From contig CAZBNP010000001.1 in assembly GCA_964493505.1 (NCBI GenBank), positions 468,251-532,250 on the forward strand: a DNA stretch of 64,000 nucleotides. Direction: 5' to 3'. The DNA comes from Chryseosolibacter sp964493505. Lineage in GTDB: Bacteria; Bacteroidota; Bacteroidia; Cytophagales; Cyclobacteriaceae. Positions within the stretch are counted from its first letter, which is position 1, and each line of letters begins with the position of its first letter. The notes beneath the pieces were generated by a model. That model made no database searches, had not been told where the DNA came from, and was given only the letters and a program-made list of their open reading frames with translations. The translations under genes and the position numbers were made by a program. Below, in pieces: positions 53,501 to 60,776 of the stretch.

Positions 53501-54128
53501 TCTGCAAACCAGCGATCCGAGTATTTTTGCAATTGGTGAAATCGCCGAACACAACGGTATAACGCTCGGCATCACCTCCGCCGCGGAAAAACAAGCTGAT
53601 GTGCTGGCGCGGTTTATTCACGGCGATGTGCAAACCGTGTACGAGGGGGCCGTCTCCATGAATATTCTTAAATTGGATGGTCTTGATCTCTGCTCGATCG
53701 GGATTCCAGAGATTCCGTTCAATGACGAAGGCTATGACGAAATTCTTTTTATCGACCGGTCTATGCGATACTATAAAAAATGTATTGTTAAAGGCGATCG
53801 TCTCGTGGGTGCCATTCTGGTCGGCGACAAAAGCGAATTCGCCGAATTCAGAAGCCTGATAGAAAACAAGGTGGAGTTGTCAGAAAAGCGGTTGCAGTTG
53901 CTCCGGTCGGGAAAGAAAAAAGAGCCTGTTATGGGAAAGCTGATCTGTTCCTGTAACCAGGTGGGTGAAGGAAATTTGAAAACGCTTATCGCACAGGGCG
54001 GGCACGACCTAAACAGTCTTTGCGAAATTTCCGGAGCAGGGTCAGGTTGTGGCAGCTGTAAGCCAGAGATCCAGGAAGTACTTGCGCGGATGTCGGTTCC
54101 GGAAAAGGAGGAGGCGGTTTACAACTGA
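50556..54128 (+). CDS. nasA: Assimilatory nitrate reductase fused to FAD reductase and BFD domain
   Basis: A 1190-residue single-chain enzyme. Residues ~22-715 are a bis-MGD oxidoreductase: [4Fe-4S] ligands Cys27, Cys30, Cys34 and Cys62 (CPYCGVGCGMVVRRD), probable Mo ligand Cys156 in SRLCMSSAV. Residues ~720-1115 are an NirB-like FAD/NAD(P)H module (IVIAGAGAAAFRFL, IIGGGLLGLELAVSL, FAIGEIAEHNGI). Residues ~1128-1175 are a BFD [2Fe-2S] domain with Cys1131, Cys1133, Cys1165 and Cys1168. It can thus take electrons from NAD(P)H to nitrate without a separate reductase subunit. In Klebsiella the FAD part is the separate NasC. narK precedes with a one-base overlap and the rubredoxin protein follows with a one-base overlap. 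Confidence 0.94.
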   Translation: MTDTNMIVTNDNEMIAEKKEKVHKTTCPYCGVGCGMVVRRDRANNLIVEGDNAHPVNRGMLCSKGMNLHYVARDMSDRLLYPQMRWSRNHPLERVNWSTAMERTAAVFRSIIEKHGPDSVAFYVSGQCLTEEYYVANKLVKGFLGTNNIDTNSRLCMSSAVAAYTGMLGEDAVPVSYEDIGLADCFFIAGANPAWCHPILFRRIEARKRENPEIRVIVVDPRKTQSCAVADLHLQINPGTDIYLYQALGRILIEDGLADYSFISRHTEGFEDYRRAVFNTTVEGAAAICGVDEASIRLAASYMGSAKGLLTLWAMGLNQSVIGVKKNTALMSLNLLTGQIGRPGAGPFSLTGQPNAMGGREVGGMATMLAAHRKLDNADHRKAVADHWGVASVREKPGLTAVEMVEALERGTLKAVWIVCTNPLVTLPDSRRVARALEHARFVVVQDISDRSDTLPYADVVFPAAAHLEKEGTMTNSERRISHLSPVMAPPGEAKPDAEILCMFAKAMGFKGFDYASSSAIFDEHCQLTKGTNIDISGLSYARLKSEGTFQWPVPHIEHPGTVRLFTDRLFYTHTNKARFMPAEDPANHSEPLTAERPLIMTTGRIRDQWHTMTKTGKVNKLRQHIDRPFLEIHPDDAASENIADGDVVVVESSRGTVRVCAKVCETIKPGVVFLAMHWGIVQGTDAARANNLTSLLADPVSKEPDFKFSAVSVTPYKKRPERIVIAGAGAAAFRFLCTYRSLNKQDEIVIISRESNAFYNRVLLPEYVNDRLPWEKLLKFRNDEMEDFDFVLKTENEITAIDRAEKCVLDRYGKKHFYDKLILATGTRAHLPGDAPANLDNVLTMRTRQDADRLKKYLTPGAHILIIGGGLLGLELAVSLSEINVAVSIVQLGSRLMERQIDHIAAQLLLDFIEEKNVTVYMNDQLQHVTQTATGRLTIQLRSGRDIVADAMVYAVGTRPNIEFAQEAGIETGRGIIVNDHLQTSDPSIFAIGEIAEHNGITLGITSAAEKQADVLARFIHGDVQTVYEGAVSMNILKLDGLDLCSIGIPEIPFNDEGYDEILFIDRSMRYYKKCIVKGDRLVGAILVGDKSEFAEFRSLIENKVELSEKRLQLLRSGKKKEPVMGKLICSCNQVGEGNLKTLIAQGGHDLNSLCEISGAGSGCGSCKPEIQEVLARMSVPEKEEAVYN

Positions 54129-55615
54129 TGAATAAATTAAGTGCGCTGAAGACGCAGATGGAATTGAATCAAAAAGACAGCCTTGTCCGGGCATTTGTAA
54201 AGGGCGGATTCCTGTCACCTGTAGACCTCGTGAAGATCATGGAAGTTTCGCGAAGTTTCGGAAACGACTACATTCTCTTTGGATCACGGCAGGATATCAT
54301 GTTTCCCGCCAACGGACTTCCCAAAGGCGGCCTGGAAAATGTGTTCGGGTCTATCAACATAGGTTTTGAACTCGCGGGCGCGCAGTCTGTCTTCCAGAAT
54401 ATTGTCACTTCTTACGTAGCGGTGAACGTAGTGGAAACCACCAGCTGGGTAAAGGAGGATACCTACAATGTGCTGATCGACAGCTTCGACTACAAACCAA
54501 GGTTGAAGATCAACATTGTTGACCCTCAGCAGAGTCTGGTGCCCCTGTTTACCGGCGAACTGAATTTCATTGCCTCGCAGGAAAAGAACTACTGGTACTT
54601 ATACCTTCGCGACGCGAGGAAGGGGAACGTTACAGAATGCTGGCCCCGGCTCATCGCCGGGCAGGATATTGCGAAAGTGTCGAAAGAGTTGGAGAAGCTG
54701 GTTCTGGACTTCCTGCCTTTTACCGTGGAAGAGATGTACCTCATGTTTAAGAACAACCGCCTCCGGGTAAACTATAAACCCATCACCGAGAAATTAAAAC
54801 TCTCGAACGCGGCTTTCCCGTATTATGAAGGGCTCAATGCGATGCTGAACAGCCAGTACTGGCTTGGTTTGTACTGGCGGAACAACGCGTATGACATCAA
54901 TTTCCTGAGTGCCGCCTGCCGGTTGTGCCAGGAAACCAACATCAGCAAGGTCAACATCATCCCCTGGAAAGCGTTTGTCATCAAGGGTATAAAAGCCGCA
55001 GACCGGCTCCGCTGGCAAAAGCTTATGGGCAAGTTCGGGATAAACGAAAGACACTCCAGCCTGGAATTAAACTGGCACTTACCGGTAATTGACGCGGGAG
55101 CGCTTGAACTCAAACGGTTTTTGGTCCGGGAGCTCGATCAGCAGGATATCAGCACGCACGGCCTCACCTTTACCATCAAAACCGATCGTGAAATGTTGTA
55201 TTTCACAACCGTTGTTATAGAGAAGAAGCCAGCAAATGAATTGATACCGGGCGATCTGTACAATATTCTTTACGCCAGAGACTTCAATCCTACCAACATT
55301 ACCTATCACTATTACGCCCGTGGCGTCAGGAAAGAAATGATTCCGGCGTTACTGATAGAACTCAGTAAATTGTATTTCCGGCAGCTGAACCCCGAGAAGG
55401 AGAAATCTATAGGAATCGAACCGAAGCCGGATGTCAGCGGGAGCCGGACATTGCACCAATGCAGTAACTGCCTCACGCTTTATGACGAACAATACGGCGA
55501 TGTCCGCTCGGGCATCGCGCCTGGCGTTCCGTTTGAAACGCTACCCGATACCTATACCTGTCATGTGTGCGAGAGCGAGAAGAAATACTTTGTGAAGGTG
55601 GCGATACCGTTATAG
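54128..55615 (+). CDS. NiR/SiR-like protein without sirohaem ligands, with C-terminal rubredoxin
   Basis: A 495-residue protein. Residues ~20-130 resemble the ferredoxin-like half domain of nitrite/sulfite reductases (ENVFGSINIGFELAGAQSVF, then QNIVTSYVAVNVVET). The C-x5-C and C-x3-C sirohaem/[4Fe-4S] motifs are absent; the core has only CRLC near residue 263 and isolated Cys. Residues ~440-490 are a rubredoxin with Cys445, Cys448 (CSNC) and Cys478, Cys481 (CHVC). It is the last gene of the narK-nasA operon (one-base overlap). An electron carrier or assembly partner of the nitrate reductase is the most likely role, by inference. Confidence 0.8.
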   Translation: MNKLSALKTQMELNQKDSLVRAFVKGGFLSPVDLVKIMEVSRSFGNDYILFGSRQDIMFPANGLPKGGLENVFGSINIGFELAGAQSVFQNIVTSYVAVNVVETTSWVKEDTYNVLIDSFDYKPRLKINIVDPQQSLVPLFTGELNFIASQEKNYWYLYLRDARKGNVTECWPRLIAGQDIAKVSKELEKLVLDFLPFTVEEMYLMFKNNRLRVNYKPITEKLKLSNAAFPYYEGLNAMLNSQYWLGLYWRNNAYDINFLSAACRLCQETNISKVNIIPWKAFVIKGIKAADRLRWQKLMGKFGINERHSSLELNWHLPVIDAGALELKRFLVRELDQQDISTHGLTFTIKTDREMLYFTTVVIEKKPANELIPGDLYNILYARDFNPTNITYHYYARGVRKEMIPALLIELSKLYFRQLNPEKEKSIGIEPKPDVSGSRTLHQCSNCLTLYDEQYGDVRSGIAPGVPFETLPDTYTCHVCESEKKYFVKVAIPL

Positions 55616-55774
55616 ATCTGCCGTTTTGTAAAGTATAATCGTCCACTCGAATTAGAAAGCTTGATAGCCACCTGTCATTCCATCCGTAGTGTCCAGGCCG
55701 GGTTTTGTGGTGATTCAGTGATTGGTGTTATCCGGCCAGAAGATTATTTTGTACCTTTCGGGTCAGGTAATGTT

Positions 55775-56356
55775 ATGCAGAAATCCGCAGAATTTGATTC
55801 TCCTATCCTTGAAGTCATAAGAAAGCGCAGAAGCAGGAGAGCGTATTCCGATAAGATGGTAGAGTCTGAGAAGATCCAGTCGCTCTTTGAAGCTGCGCGT
55901 TGGGCGCCATCGAGCCTGAATGAGCAGCCCTGGTTTTATGTCTACGCTACGCGTGGTCAGGCGTTGTGGGACAGTATTTTTGAAACCCTGAGAGATGGCA
56001 ATAAAATATGGGCAAAGAATGCGCCGCTGCTGATTTGCAGCCTTGTGCGCAAGAACTATACTCGGTTTGACGGCCCGAACCCGGCGGCGGGGTATGACCT
56101 GGGCGCGGCCAATGCCTTCCTGTCTTTACAGGCGGCACACCTGGATTTAAACGTTCGTCAGATGGCTGGCTTTGATCAGCGGCAGCTGGTTCAGAACCTT
56201 CGGATACCGGCGCGTTACGAACCGTTTATCGTAATGGCTATTGGTTACGAGGGTGACGTACAAAGTCTGCCGGAGAAACTGAAACTGCGCGAAACTGAGC
56301 CCCGCGAGCGTTTTGTGCAGGAGGAATTCGTGATGAATCGCGCCTTCGATGAGTAA
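55775..56356 (+). CDS. Nitroreductase-family FMN oxidoreductase
   Basis: A 193-residue protein starting at the ATG at 55775. The family signs are VIRKRRSRRAYSDKMVE, ARWAPSSLNEQPWFYVY (FMN contact) and DLGAANAFLSLQAAHLDLNV. It reduces nitro compounds, quinones or similar acceptors with NAD(P)H; the natural substrate is unknown. The frame is open to 55661 but the upstream part is not conserved. Its place after the nitrate island may be chance. Confidence 0.9.
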   Translation: MQKSAEFDSPILEVIRKRRSRRAYSDKMVESEKIQSLFEAARWAPSSLNEQPWFYVYATRGQALWDSIFETLRDGNKIWAKNAPLLICSLVRKNYTRFDGPNPAAGYDLGAANAFLSLQAAHLDLNVRQMAGFDQRQLVQNLRIPARYEPFIVMAIGYEGDVQSLPEKLKLRETEPRERFVQEEFVMNRAFDE

Positions 56357-56394
56357 AACCCGAACTTCCACATAAACCTGGACTTCCAGATATA

Positions 56395-57144
56395 ATGGTG
56401 AAACCTACCGACAGAGATACTGAACTCAAACTAGCCGTACTGATAGACGCTGACAACATTCCTTATGCGAATGTTAAGGCGATGATGGAGGAGATCGCCA
56501 AATACGGCACTCCAACCTTTAAGCGTATATACGGCGACTGGACGAAGCCAACCACAACAGGCTGGAAGGGCGTGCTGCTGGAGAATGCGATTACGCCTAT
56601 TCAACAGTACAGCTACACTTCAGGTAAGAATGCTACTGACTCGGCCATGATCATCGATGCGATGGATATCCTTTATACGGGCAGGGTCGATGGGTTTTGC
56701 ATAGTCTCCAGCGACAGTGATTTTACGCGACTTGCCACCCGGCTTCGGGAAGCGGGGATGAAAGTGATCGGAATCGGAGAGAAGAAAACTCCGAACCCAT
56801 TTATTACCGCATGTGACAAGTTTATTTATATCGAGATCCTGTCGCAGGATAACAGCACTCCCGACGTAAAGGAGAAACGCCCCAAGCTGAATTCCCTCCA
56901 AAAGATAGACAAGCGAGTGACCAGTCTCATCAAATCGAGTATCAACGACGTGGCGGATGAAGGCGGCTGGGCGTTCCTCGGCGAAGTGGGTACGCTGATC
57001 CTCAAAAAGCAGCCAAACTTCGATCCGCGCAACTACGGCTTCCGGAAGCTATTGCAGGTAATGAAGAGTGTTGACGATATTGAGGTAGATGAGCGGCAAG
57101 GCGACAGTGGAGGCACCAGGCACGTATATGTACGTGTAAAATAG
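56395..57144 (+). CDS. NYN-domain nuclease-like protein with OST-HTH domain
   Basis: A 249-residue protein. The N-terminal NYN/PIN-like domain has conserved acidic residues in LAVLIDADNIPYANVKAMME, KNATDSAMIIDAMDIL and IVSSDSDFTRLATRLREAG, ending IGIGEKKTPNPF. The C terminus (about 165-249) is an OST-HTH/LOTUS domain (VADEGGWAFLGEVGTLILKK, then DPRNYGFRKLLQVM). The pair is typical of LabA/DUF88 proteins, thought to act on RNA. It converges on the next gene with two bases between. Confidence 0.88.
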   Translation: MVKPTDRDTELKLAVLIDADNIPYANVKAMMEEIAKYGTPTFKRIYGDWTKPTTTGWKGVLLENAITPIQQYSYTSGKNATDSAMIIDAMDILYTGRVDGFCIVSSDSDFTRLATRLREAGMKVIGIGEKKTPNPFITACDKFIYIEILSQDNSTPDVKEKRPKLNSLQKIDKRVTSLIKSSINDVADEGGWAFLGEVGTLILKKQPNFDPRNYGFRKLLQVMKSVDDIEVDERQGDSGGTRHVYVRVK

Positions 57145-57146
57145 TA

Positions 57147-57821
57147 CTAGCGGAGACCGGCTTCGGTTTCGAAAAAGATGTTTAACATCGACATCAGTTC
57201 CGCCCTTGTGAGATAGTACATAACTTCGTGGTGCCGCTCATTAAAGGCCCTGAGCATGTTGTAATACTCTTGTTCATCGAGAGAATATTTTTGCAGCATG
57301 CTCCGCTTGAAATCCGGATTGGTAATAACTACTTCTACGTAGGTCTGTACGCGGTCGTTTTCGTTCCGGAGAACCTCCACTTTGACTTTTTCCTTCTTGT
57401 CTTTTGAGAAATAGAATGGTATCCGGGGCTTTCGGCGGGCATTCTGTTCGTCAAACATCCCTTCATAAAGGTCGCGCTGTTTATAGTCGTCGATCGTGAT
57501 AGCCTGTAGCATCGTGTAGCGTTCACTCAAGCGTACCATCCCGGCTTCGTATGCATAAAGCGGCAGCTCCAGCCTTTCATATCCTACAAGGGTGAATACC
57601 AATGTGTCACTGCGTGTAGCGACGACGCTGAAGTTTCCCCTGTCATCGGTTGTGGTACCGCGGAAGTGTCCTTTCACCTGCACGCTCACCGCGGGTAAGG
57701 CAGACAAAGTCGCGGAGTCTACCGCGATTCCTGTGAAGCGTTCCTGCGCCTGTAAGGGCTCAACGGCTGGAATCAGTGCGATAGCAAGGAGAAAGAAAAC
57801 GGGTGCTGGTTTGCAGGTCAT
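57147..57821 (-). CDS. Exported protein with carboxypeptidase-regulatory-like domain
   Basis: A 224-residue protein starting at the ATG at 57821, giving the signal peptide PVFFLLAIALIPAVEPLQAQ. A CarboxypepD_reg-like beta-sandwich follows (FTGIAVDSATLSALPAVSVQ, then TTDDRGNFSV and DTLVFTLVGYERLELPL), as at the N termini of TonB-dependent receptors. The C-terminal half is charged and of no family I recognise. It is a free-standing, short version of the domain. The frame is open to 57884, but that part overlaps the hydrophobic start poorly. Confidence 0.8.
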   Translation of the reverse strand: MTCKPAPVFFLLAIALIPAVEPLQAQERFTGIAVDSATLSALPAVSVQVKGHFRGTTTDDRGNFSVVATRSDTLVFTLVGYERLELPLYAYEAGMVRLSERYTMLQAITIDDYKQRDLYEGMFDEQNARRKPRIPFYFSKDKKEKVKVEVLRNENDRVQTYVEVVITNPDFKRSMLQKYSLDEQEYYNMLRAFNERHHEVMYYLTRAELMSMLNIFFETEAGLR

Positions 57822-57915
57822 GATAAAACCGGAATAAAAGGATTTTTTTATTTTGTTTATACACCGTAACCAAATATTCCACACCTTTGCCGAACTTTGC
57901 CGCCGGCATTAGCAC

Positions 57916-57990
57916 GGGTAATTAGCTCAGTTGGTTTAGAGCACTACCTTGACAGGGTAGGGGTCACAGGTTCGAATCCTGTATTACCCA
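57916..57990 (+). tRNA. tRNA-Val (anticodon GAC)
   Basis: Acceptor GGGTAAT pairs with ATTACCC; D arm GCTCAGTTGGTTTAGAGC; anticodon stem CTACC/GGTAG with loop TTGACAG (anticodon GAC); T arm ACAGGTTCGAATCCTGT; discriminator A. CCA is not encoded in full. Confidence 0.95.
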
Positions 57991-58021
57991 CATCAATTTC
58001 AATTGTCGCCATAATCCACTC

Positions 58022-58047
58022 ACCGGGATCGCCCGGTATTTTCTTTT
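58022..58047 (+). terminator. Terminator after tRNA-Val(GAC)
   Basis: ACCGGG (58022-58027) pairs with CCCGGT (58032-58037) around ATCG, followed by the T-rich ATTTTCTTTT. Confidence 0.8.
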
Positions 58048-58072
58048 ATTCGCGCCCCGTATTAATGCGGTC

Positions 58073-58993
58073 ATGAGACGATCTATCACACTGGTCTTTC
58101 TTGTAGTCAGCGCAACCGGCGCCCTGGGACAAATCTTCATTCCGGAATTCGACCTGCAGGGGCACCGCGGTGCCAGAGGATTGTTGCCGGAAAACACAGT
58201 GCCAGCATTTATGTCTGCGCTCGACCTGGGGGCAACAACCATAGAACTGGATCTGGCAATCACCAAAGACCGGCAAATTGTCGTGTCGCATGAACCGTGG
58301 ATGTCGGCAGACATTTGCCTCCAGCCCAATGGTTCGGAAATCTCGGAGACCGATGAGAAGGTTCTCAATCTCTATGAGATGGAATACGAAGAGATCCGGG
58401 ATTTCGACTGCGGGTCGATCGGCAATGAAGATTTTCCCGGGCAGGTCGGGATGAAAGCGGCCAAGCCCCTCCTTCGCGATGTAATTGTTGCGGTAGAGCA
58501 CCACATTAAAAGCTACACCGGCTATGAGGTAGACTATAATATCGAAATAAAAACCAGCCCTTCCGGCGATAATAGATTTCACCCCACACCGGAAGTATTT
58601 TCCGACCTCGTCTATAATCTTATTGACCAGTATCTGCCACTCGAGCGGGTAGTCATACAGTCGTTTGACTTTCGCGTACTGAAGTACTGGAATACCAAGT
58701 ATCCCGAGATCAGACTCTCTGCGCTCGTTCAGAATACGCGAAGCATCGAATATAACCTGCGGACGCTGGGCTTCCACCCTGCCGTGTATAGCCCTTATTA
58801 TAAGTTCCTTACAAAGGAAAAGGTCGATTATCTGAAAAGCCTCCATATTCGCGTCGTTCCCTGGACTGTCAACGAAATTCGCGATATGGAAAAGATGCTT
58901 GCCTGGAAGGTTGACGGGTTTATCACTGACTACCCTGACCGCGCGGCATCACTGGGGCTCGGAATCAGAAAATCCGATACCCGTTCGCCCTGA
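58073..58993 (+). CDS. Glycerophosphodiester phosphodiesterase
   Basis: A 306-residue protein with a Sec signal (SITLVFLVVSATGALGQ) and the GDPD catalytic motif DLQGHRGARGLLPENTVPAF near residues 26-45. ELDLAITKDRQIVVSHEP supplies the further Glu, Asp and His, and VPWTVNEIRDMEKML is the late conserved block. It splits glycerophosphodiesters in the periplasm. It has its own upstream terminator and probably its own promoter, since a 50-base gap separates it from the PfkB gene. Confidence 0.9.
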   Translation: MRRSITLVFLVVSATGALGQIFIPEFDLQGHRGARGLLPENTVPAFMSALDLGATTIELDLAITKDRQIVVSHEPWMSADICLQPNGSEISETDEKVLNLYEMEYEEIRDFDCGSIGNEDFPGQVGMKAAKPLLRDVIVAVEHHIKSYTGYEVDYNIEIKTSPSGDNRFHPTPEVFSDLVYNLIDQYLPLERVVIQSFDFRVLKYWNTKYPEIRLSALVQNTRSIEYNLRTLGFHPAVYSPYYKFLTKEKVDYLKSLHIRVVPWTVNEIRDMEKMLAWKVDGFITDYPDRAASLGLGIRKSDTRSP

Positions 58994-59043
58994 ACGGACG
59001 CGATACACGGTAGTTTTTGTATTCTTGCAGAAAATTTCACTCA

Positions 59044-60045
59044 ATGAAGAAACGATACGATGTGTATGGACTCGGCAACGCACTTGTTGATATAGTGACC
59101 GAGGTAGATCTTGATTTTTTTACGCGAAATAATATCGAGAAAGGTGTGATGACGCTTGTCGACGAAAAGCGGCAGCACCTGTTGATCCATGCAATCGATA
59201 TGAAGAAAAGCAAAATGTCGTGTGGAGGCTCCGCGGCTAACACGGTCATTGGAGTCAGCCAGTTCGGCGGCACCGGATTTTATTCATGCCTGGTGGCAAA
59301 AGATGATCTCGGCCGCTTTTTTCTGCTGGATATGAAGCGGAATGGCGTTGATACCAACCTGACGCCTGAGACGGCCCCGGAAGGAATAACAGGAAAGGTA
59401 CTGGTGATGACGTCACCGGATGCCGAACGTACGATGAATACGTTTCTCGGCATCAGTTCCCATCTTTCACCCCGCCAGCTTGATGAAAATGCGTTGCTGA
59501 ACTCGTCCTATGTTTATCTTGAAGGCTACCTTGTTACCAGTCCGACCGGCCTTGAAACAATGAAAGAGGCGAAGAAGATCGCTGAACGACACAAAATCAA
59601 AACAGCGCTGACGTTCTCGGACCCCAGCATGGTAAAGTATTTCTGGAAGGAAATGCAGGAGGTGATCGGTGCGAGCGTAGACCTGCTGTTTTGCAACGAG
59701 GAGGAGGCTATGATCTTCACAGGAACCGATGACGTGCTGGCTGCACGGGAGAAACTCAAAGATGTCGCGAGGCAGTTCGTGATCACCCTCGGCGCAAACG
59801 GCGCGATGATCTACGATGGCGATACTTTTATCAGCATTGAACCTTATCGTGTCAAGGCACTGGATACAAACGGCGCCGGCGATATGTTTGCCGGAGCGTT
59901 TCTCTACGGCATCACCCACGGCCGGAGCTATGCGGCGGCGGGTAAGCTGGCCTCTCTCGCTTCCTCACGCGTGGTTACACAGTTTGGCCCCCGGTTGGAG
60001 CCCGCACAGGTTCAAAAAGTTTTGGGCGACTTAATTGCCTTATAG
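59044..60045 (+). CDS. PfkB-family carbohydrate/adenosine kinase
   Basis: A 333-residue kinase starting at the ATG at 59044 (MKKRYDVYGLGNALVDIVTE). The substrate-side motif is MSCGGSAANTVIGVSQFGG, and the ATP/anion-hole motif is DTNGAGDMFAGAFLYGI near residue 280. It resembles the adenosine-kinase-like branch. Sugar and nucleoside kinases cannot be told apart reliably here. A TATTCTTG element (59020-59027) stands 16 bases before the start. The frame is open to 59017, but that part overlaps this element. Confidence 0.88.
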   Translation: MKKRYDVYGLGNALVDIVTEVDLDFFTRNNIEKGVMTLVDEKRQHLLIHAIDMKKSKMSCGGSAANTVIGVSQFGGTGFYSCLVAKDDLGRFFLLDMKRNGVDTNLTPETAPEGITGKVLVMTSPDAERTMNTFLGISSHLSPRQLDENALLNSSYVYLEGYLVTSPTGLETMKEAKKIAERHKIKTALTFSDPSMVKYFWKEMQEVIGASVDLLFCNEEEAMIFTGTDDVLAAREKLKDVARQFVITLGANGAMIYDGDTFISIEPYRVKALDTNGAGDMFAGAFLYGITHGRSYAAAGKLASLASSRVVTQFGPRLEPAQVQKVLGDLIAL

Positions 60046-60057
60046 TCATTTAATTAG

Positions 60058-60089
60058 CCTCCCCCTGTACGTTGCGGGTCCAGGGGAGG
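60058..60089 (+). terminator. Hairpin between the PfkB gene and rpmH
   Basis: CCTCCCCCTG (60058-60067) pairs with CAGGGGAGG (60081-60089) with one bulged C and a 13-base loop. No T tract follows, so full termination is uncertain. It stands directly before the rpmH promoter. Confidence 0.55.
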
Positions 60090-60091
60090 AG

Positions 60092-60122
60092 TTGTAAATC
60101 ACAAAAATACTGGCCATCTTTG
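60092..60122 (+). promoter_or_regulatory. Promoter of rpmH-rnpA
   Basis: TTG (60092-60094), 20 bases, CATCTTTG (60115-60122), seven of eight to TAnnTTTG. Transcription would start near 60128, 28 bases before the rpmH ATG. Confidence 0.6.
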
Positions 60123-60155
60123 CACCCCTCATTTTAGAGGCCAAAATCAGAAATT

Positions 60156-60317
60156 ATGGTACGTACCTATCAACCTTCGAAAAGAAAAAGAAAGAACAAG
60201 CACGGATTCCGCGAGAGAATGGCATCGGCAAACGGCCGTAGAGTTTTGGCTTCCCGCAGGAGGAAAGGAAGGAAGAAGCTCACTGTTTCTGACGAGCGCA
60301 CCCTGAAACATCAGTAG
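60156..60317 (+). CDS. rpmH: 50S ribosomal protein L34
   Basis: A 53-residue protein, MVRTYQPSKRKRKNKHGFRE then RMASANGRRVLASRRRKGRK, the full L34 pattern. It is followed by rnpA, as in most bacteria. In this window dnaA and the usual origin genes are not next to it, as is common in Bacteroidota. Confidence 0.97.
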   Translation: MVRTYQPSKRKRKNKHGFRERMASANGRRVLASRRRKGRKKLTVSDERTLKHQ

Positions 60318-60404
60318 ATCCGGGTGTATTCTCGGGTTGCCGTAAATCGCGTAACTTGAGTCTGATATCCTGCGCGACGTTGTGCAGTTCTGAACTCAGG
60401 AATA

Positions 60405-60776
60405 TTGGCCAGATTTTCGTTTTCCAAGGAAGAAAGACTCCACAGGCAAAAGCTCATACAGGAACTCTTTGACGAGGGTTCCTCTTTTTATTTACACCCA
60501 TTTAAAGTGTGGTATAAACGCAATCCGGATGACAACTTTGCCGTTCATCAGGTAATGATCTCCGTTTCGCGCAGGAACTTCAAAAGGGCCGTAGACCGCA
60601 ATCTTATTAAACGACGCATCCGGGAATCGTTCAGATTGAATAAAAACTTACTTCCCGAGAGCCCTAAACTGGTGATTGCTTATATTTATACTCCCAGAGA
60701 GATCCTAACCTTTGCACAAATCCAGGAACGTTTAGTTAAGACGCTTAACCGTTTTACCCATGTGGAGAAGACTTAG
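60405..60776 (+). CDS. rnpA: Ribonuclease P protein component
   Basis: A 123-residue protein (FSFSKEERLHRQKLIQELFD at the start) with the RNR-type motif SVSRRNFKRAVDRNLIKRRI followed by RESFRLNK. It assists the RNA of RNase P in cutting tRNA 5' leaders. The start is a TTG; no ATG precedes the domain. Its last 17 bases overlap the S41 protease gene. Confidence 0.95.
   Translation: MARFSFSKEERLHRQKLIQELFDEGSSFYLHPFKVWYKRNPDDNFAVHQVMISVSRRNFKRAVDRNLIKRRIRESFRLNKNLLPESPKLVIAYIYTPREILTFAQIQERLVKTLNRFTHVEKT

Noticed and set aside
54128..55615. Annotation as a nitrite or sulfite reductase
   Set aside because: The sirohaem and [4Fe-4S] cysteine motifs are absent and NirBD is already encoded.
58046..58846. 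Antisense ORF of 266 residues over the GDPD gene
   Set aside because: The plus frame has a signal peptide and full GDPD motifs; the minus frame has none and also runs into the next intergenic region.
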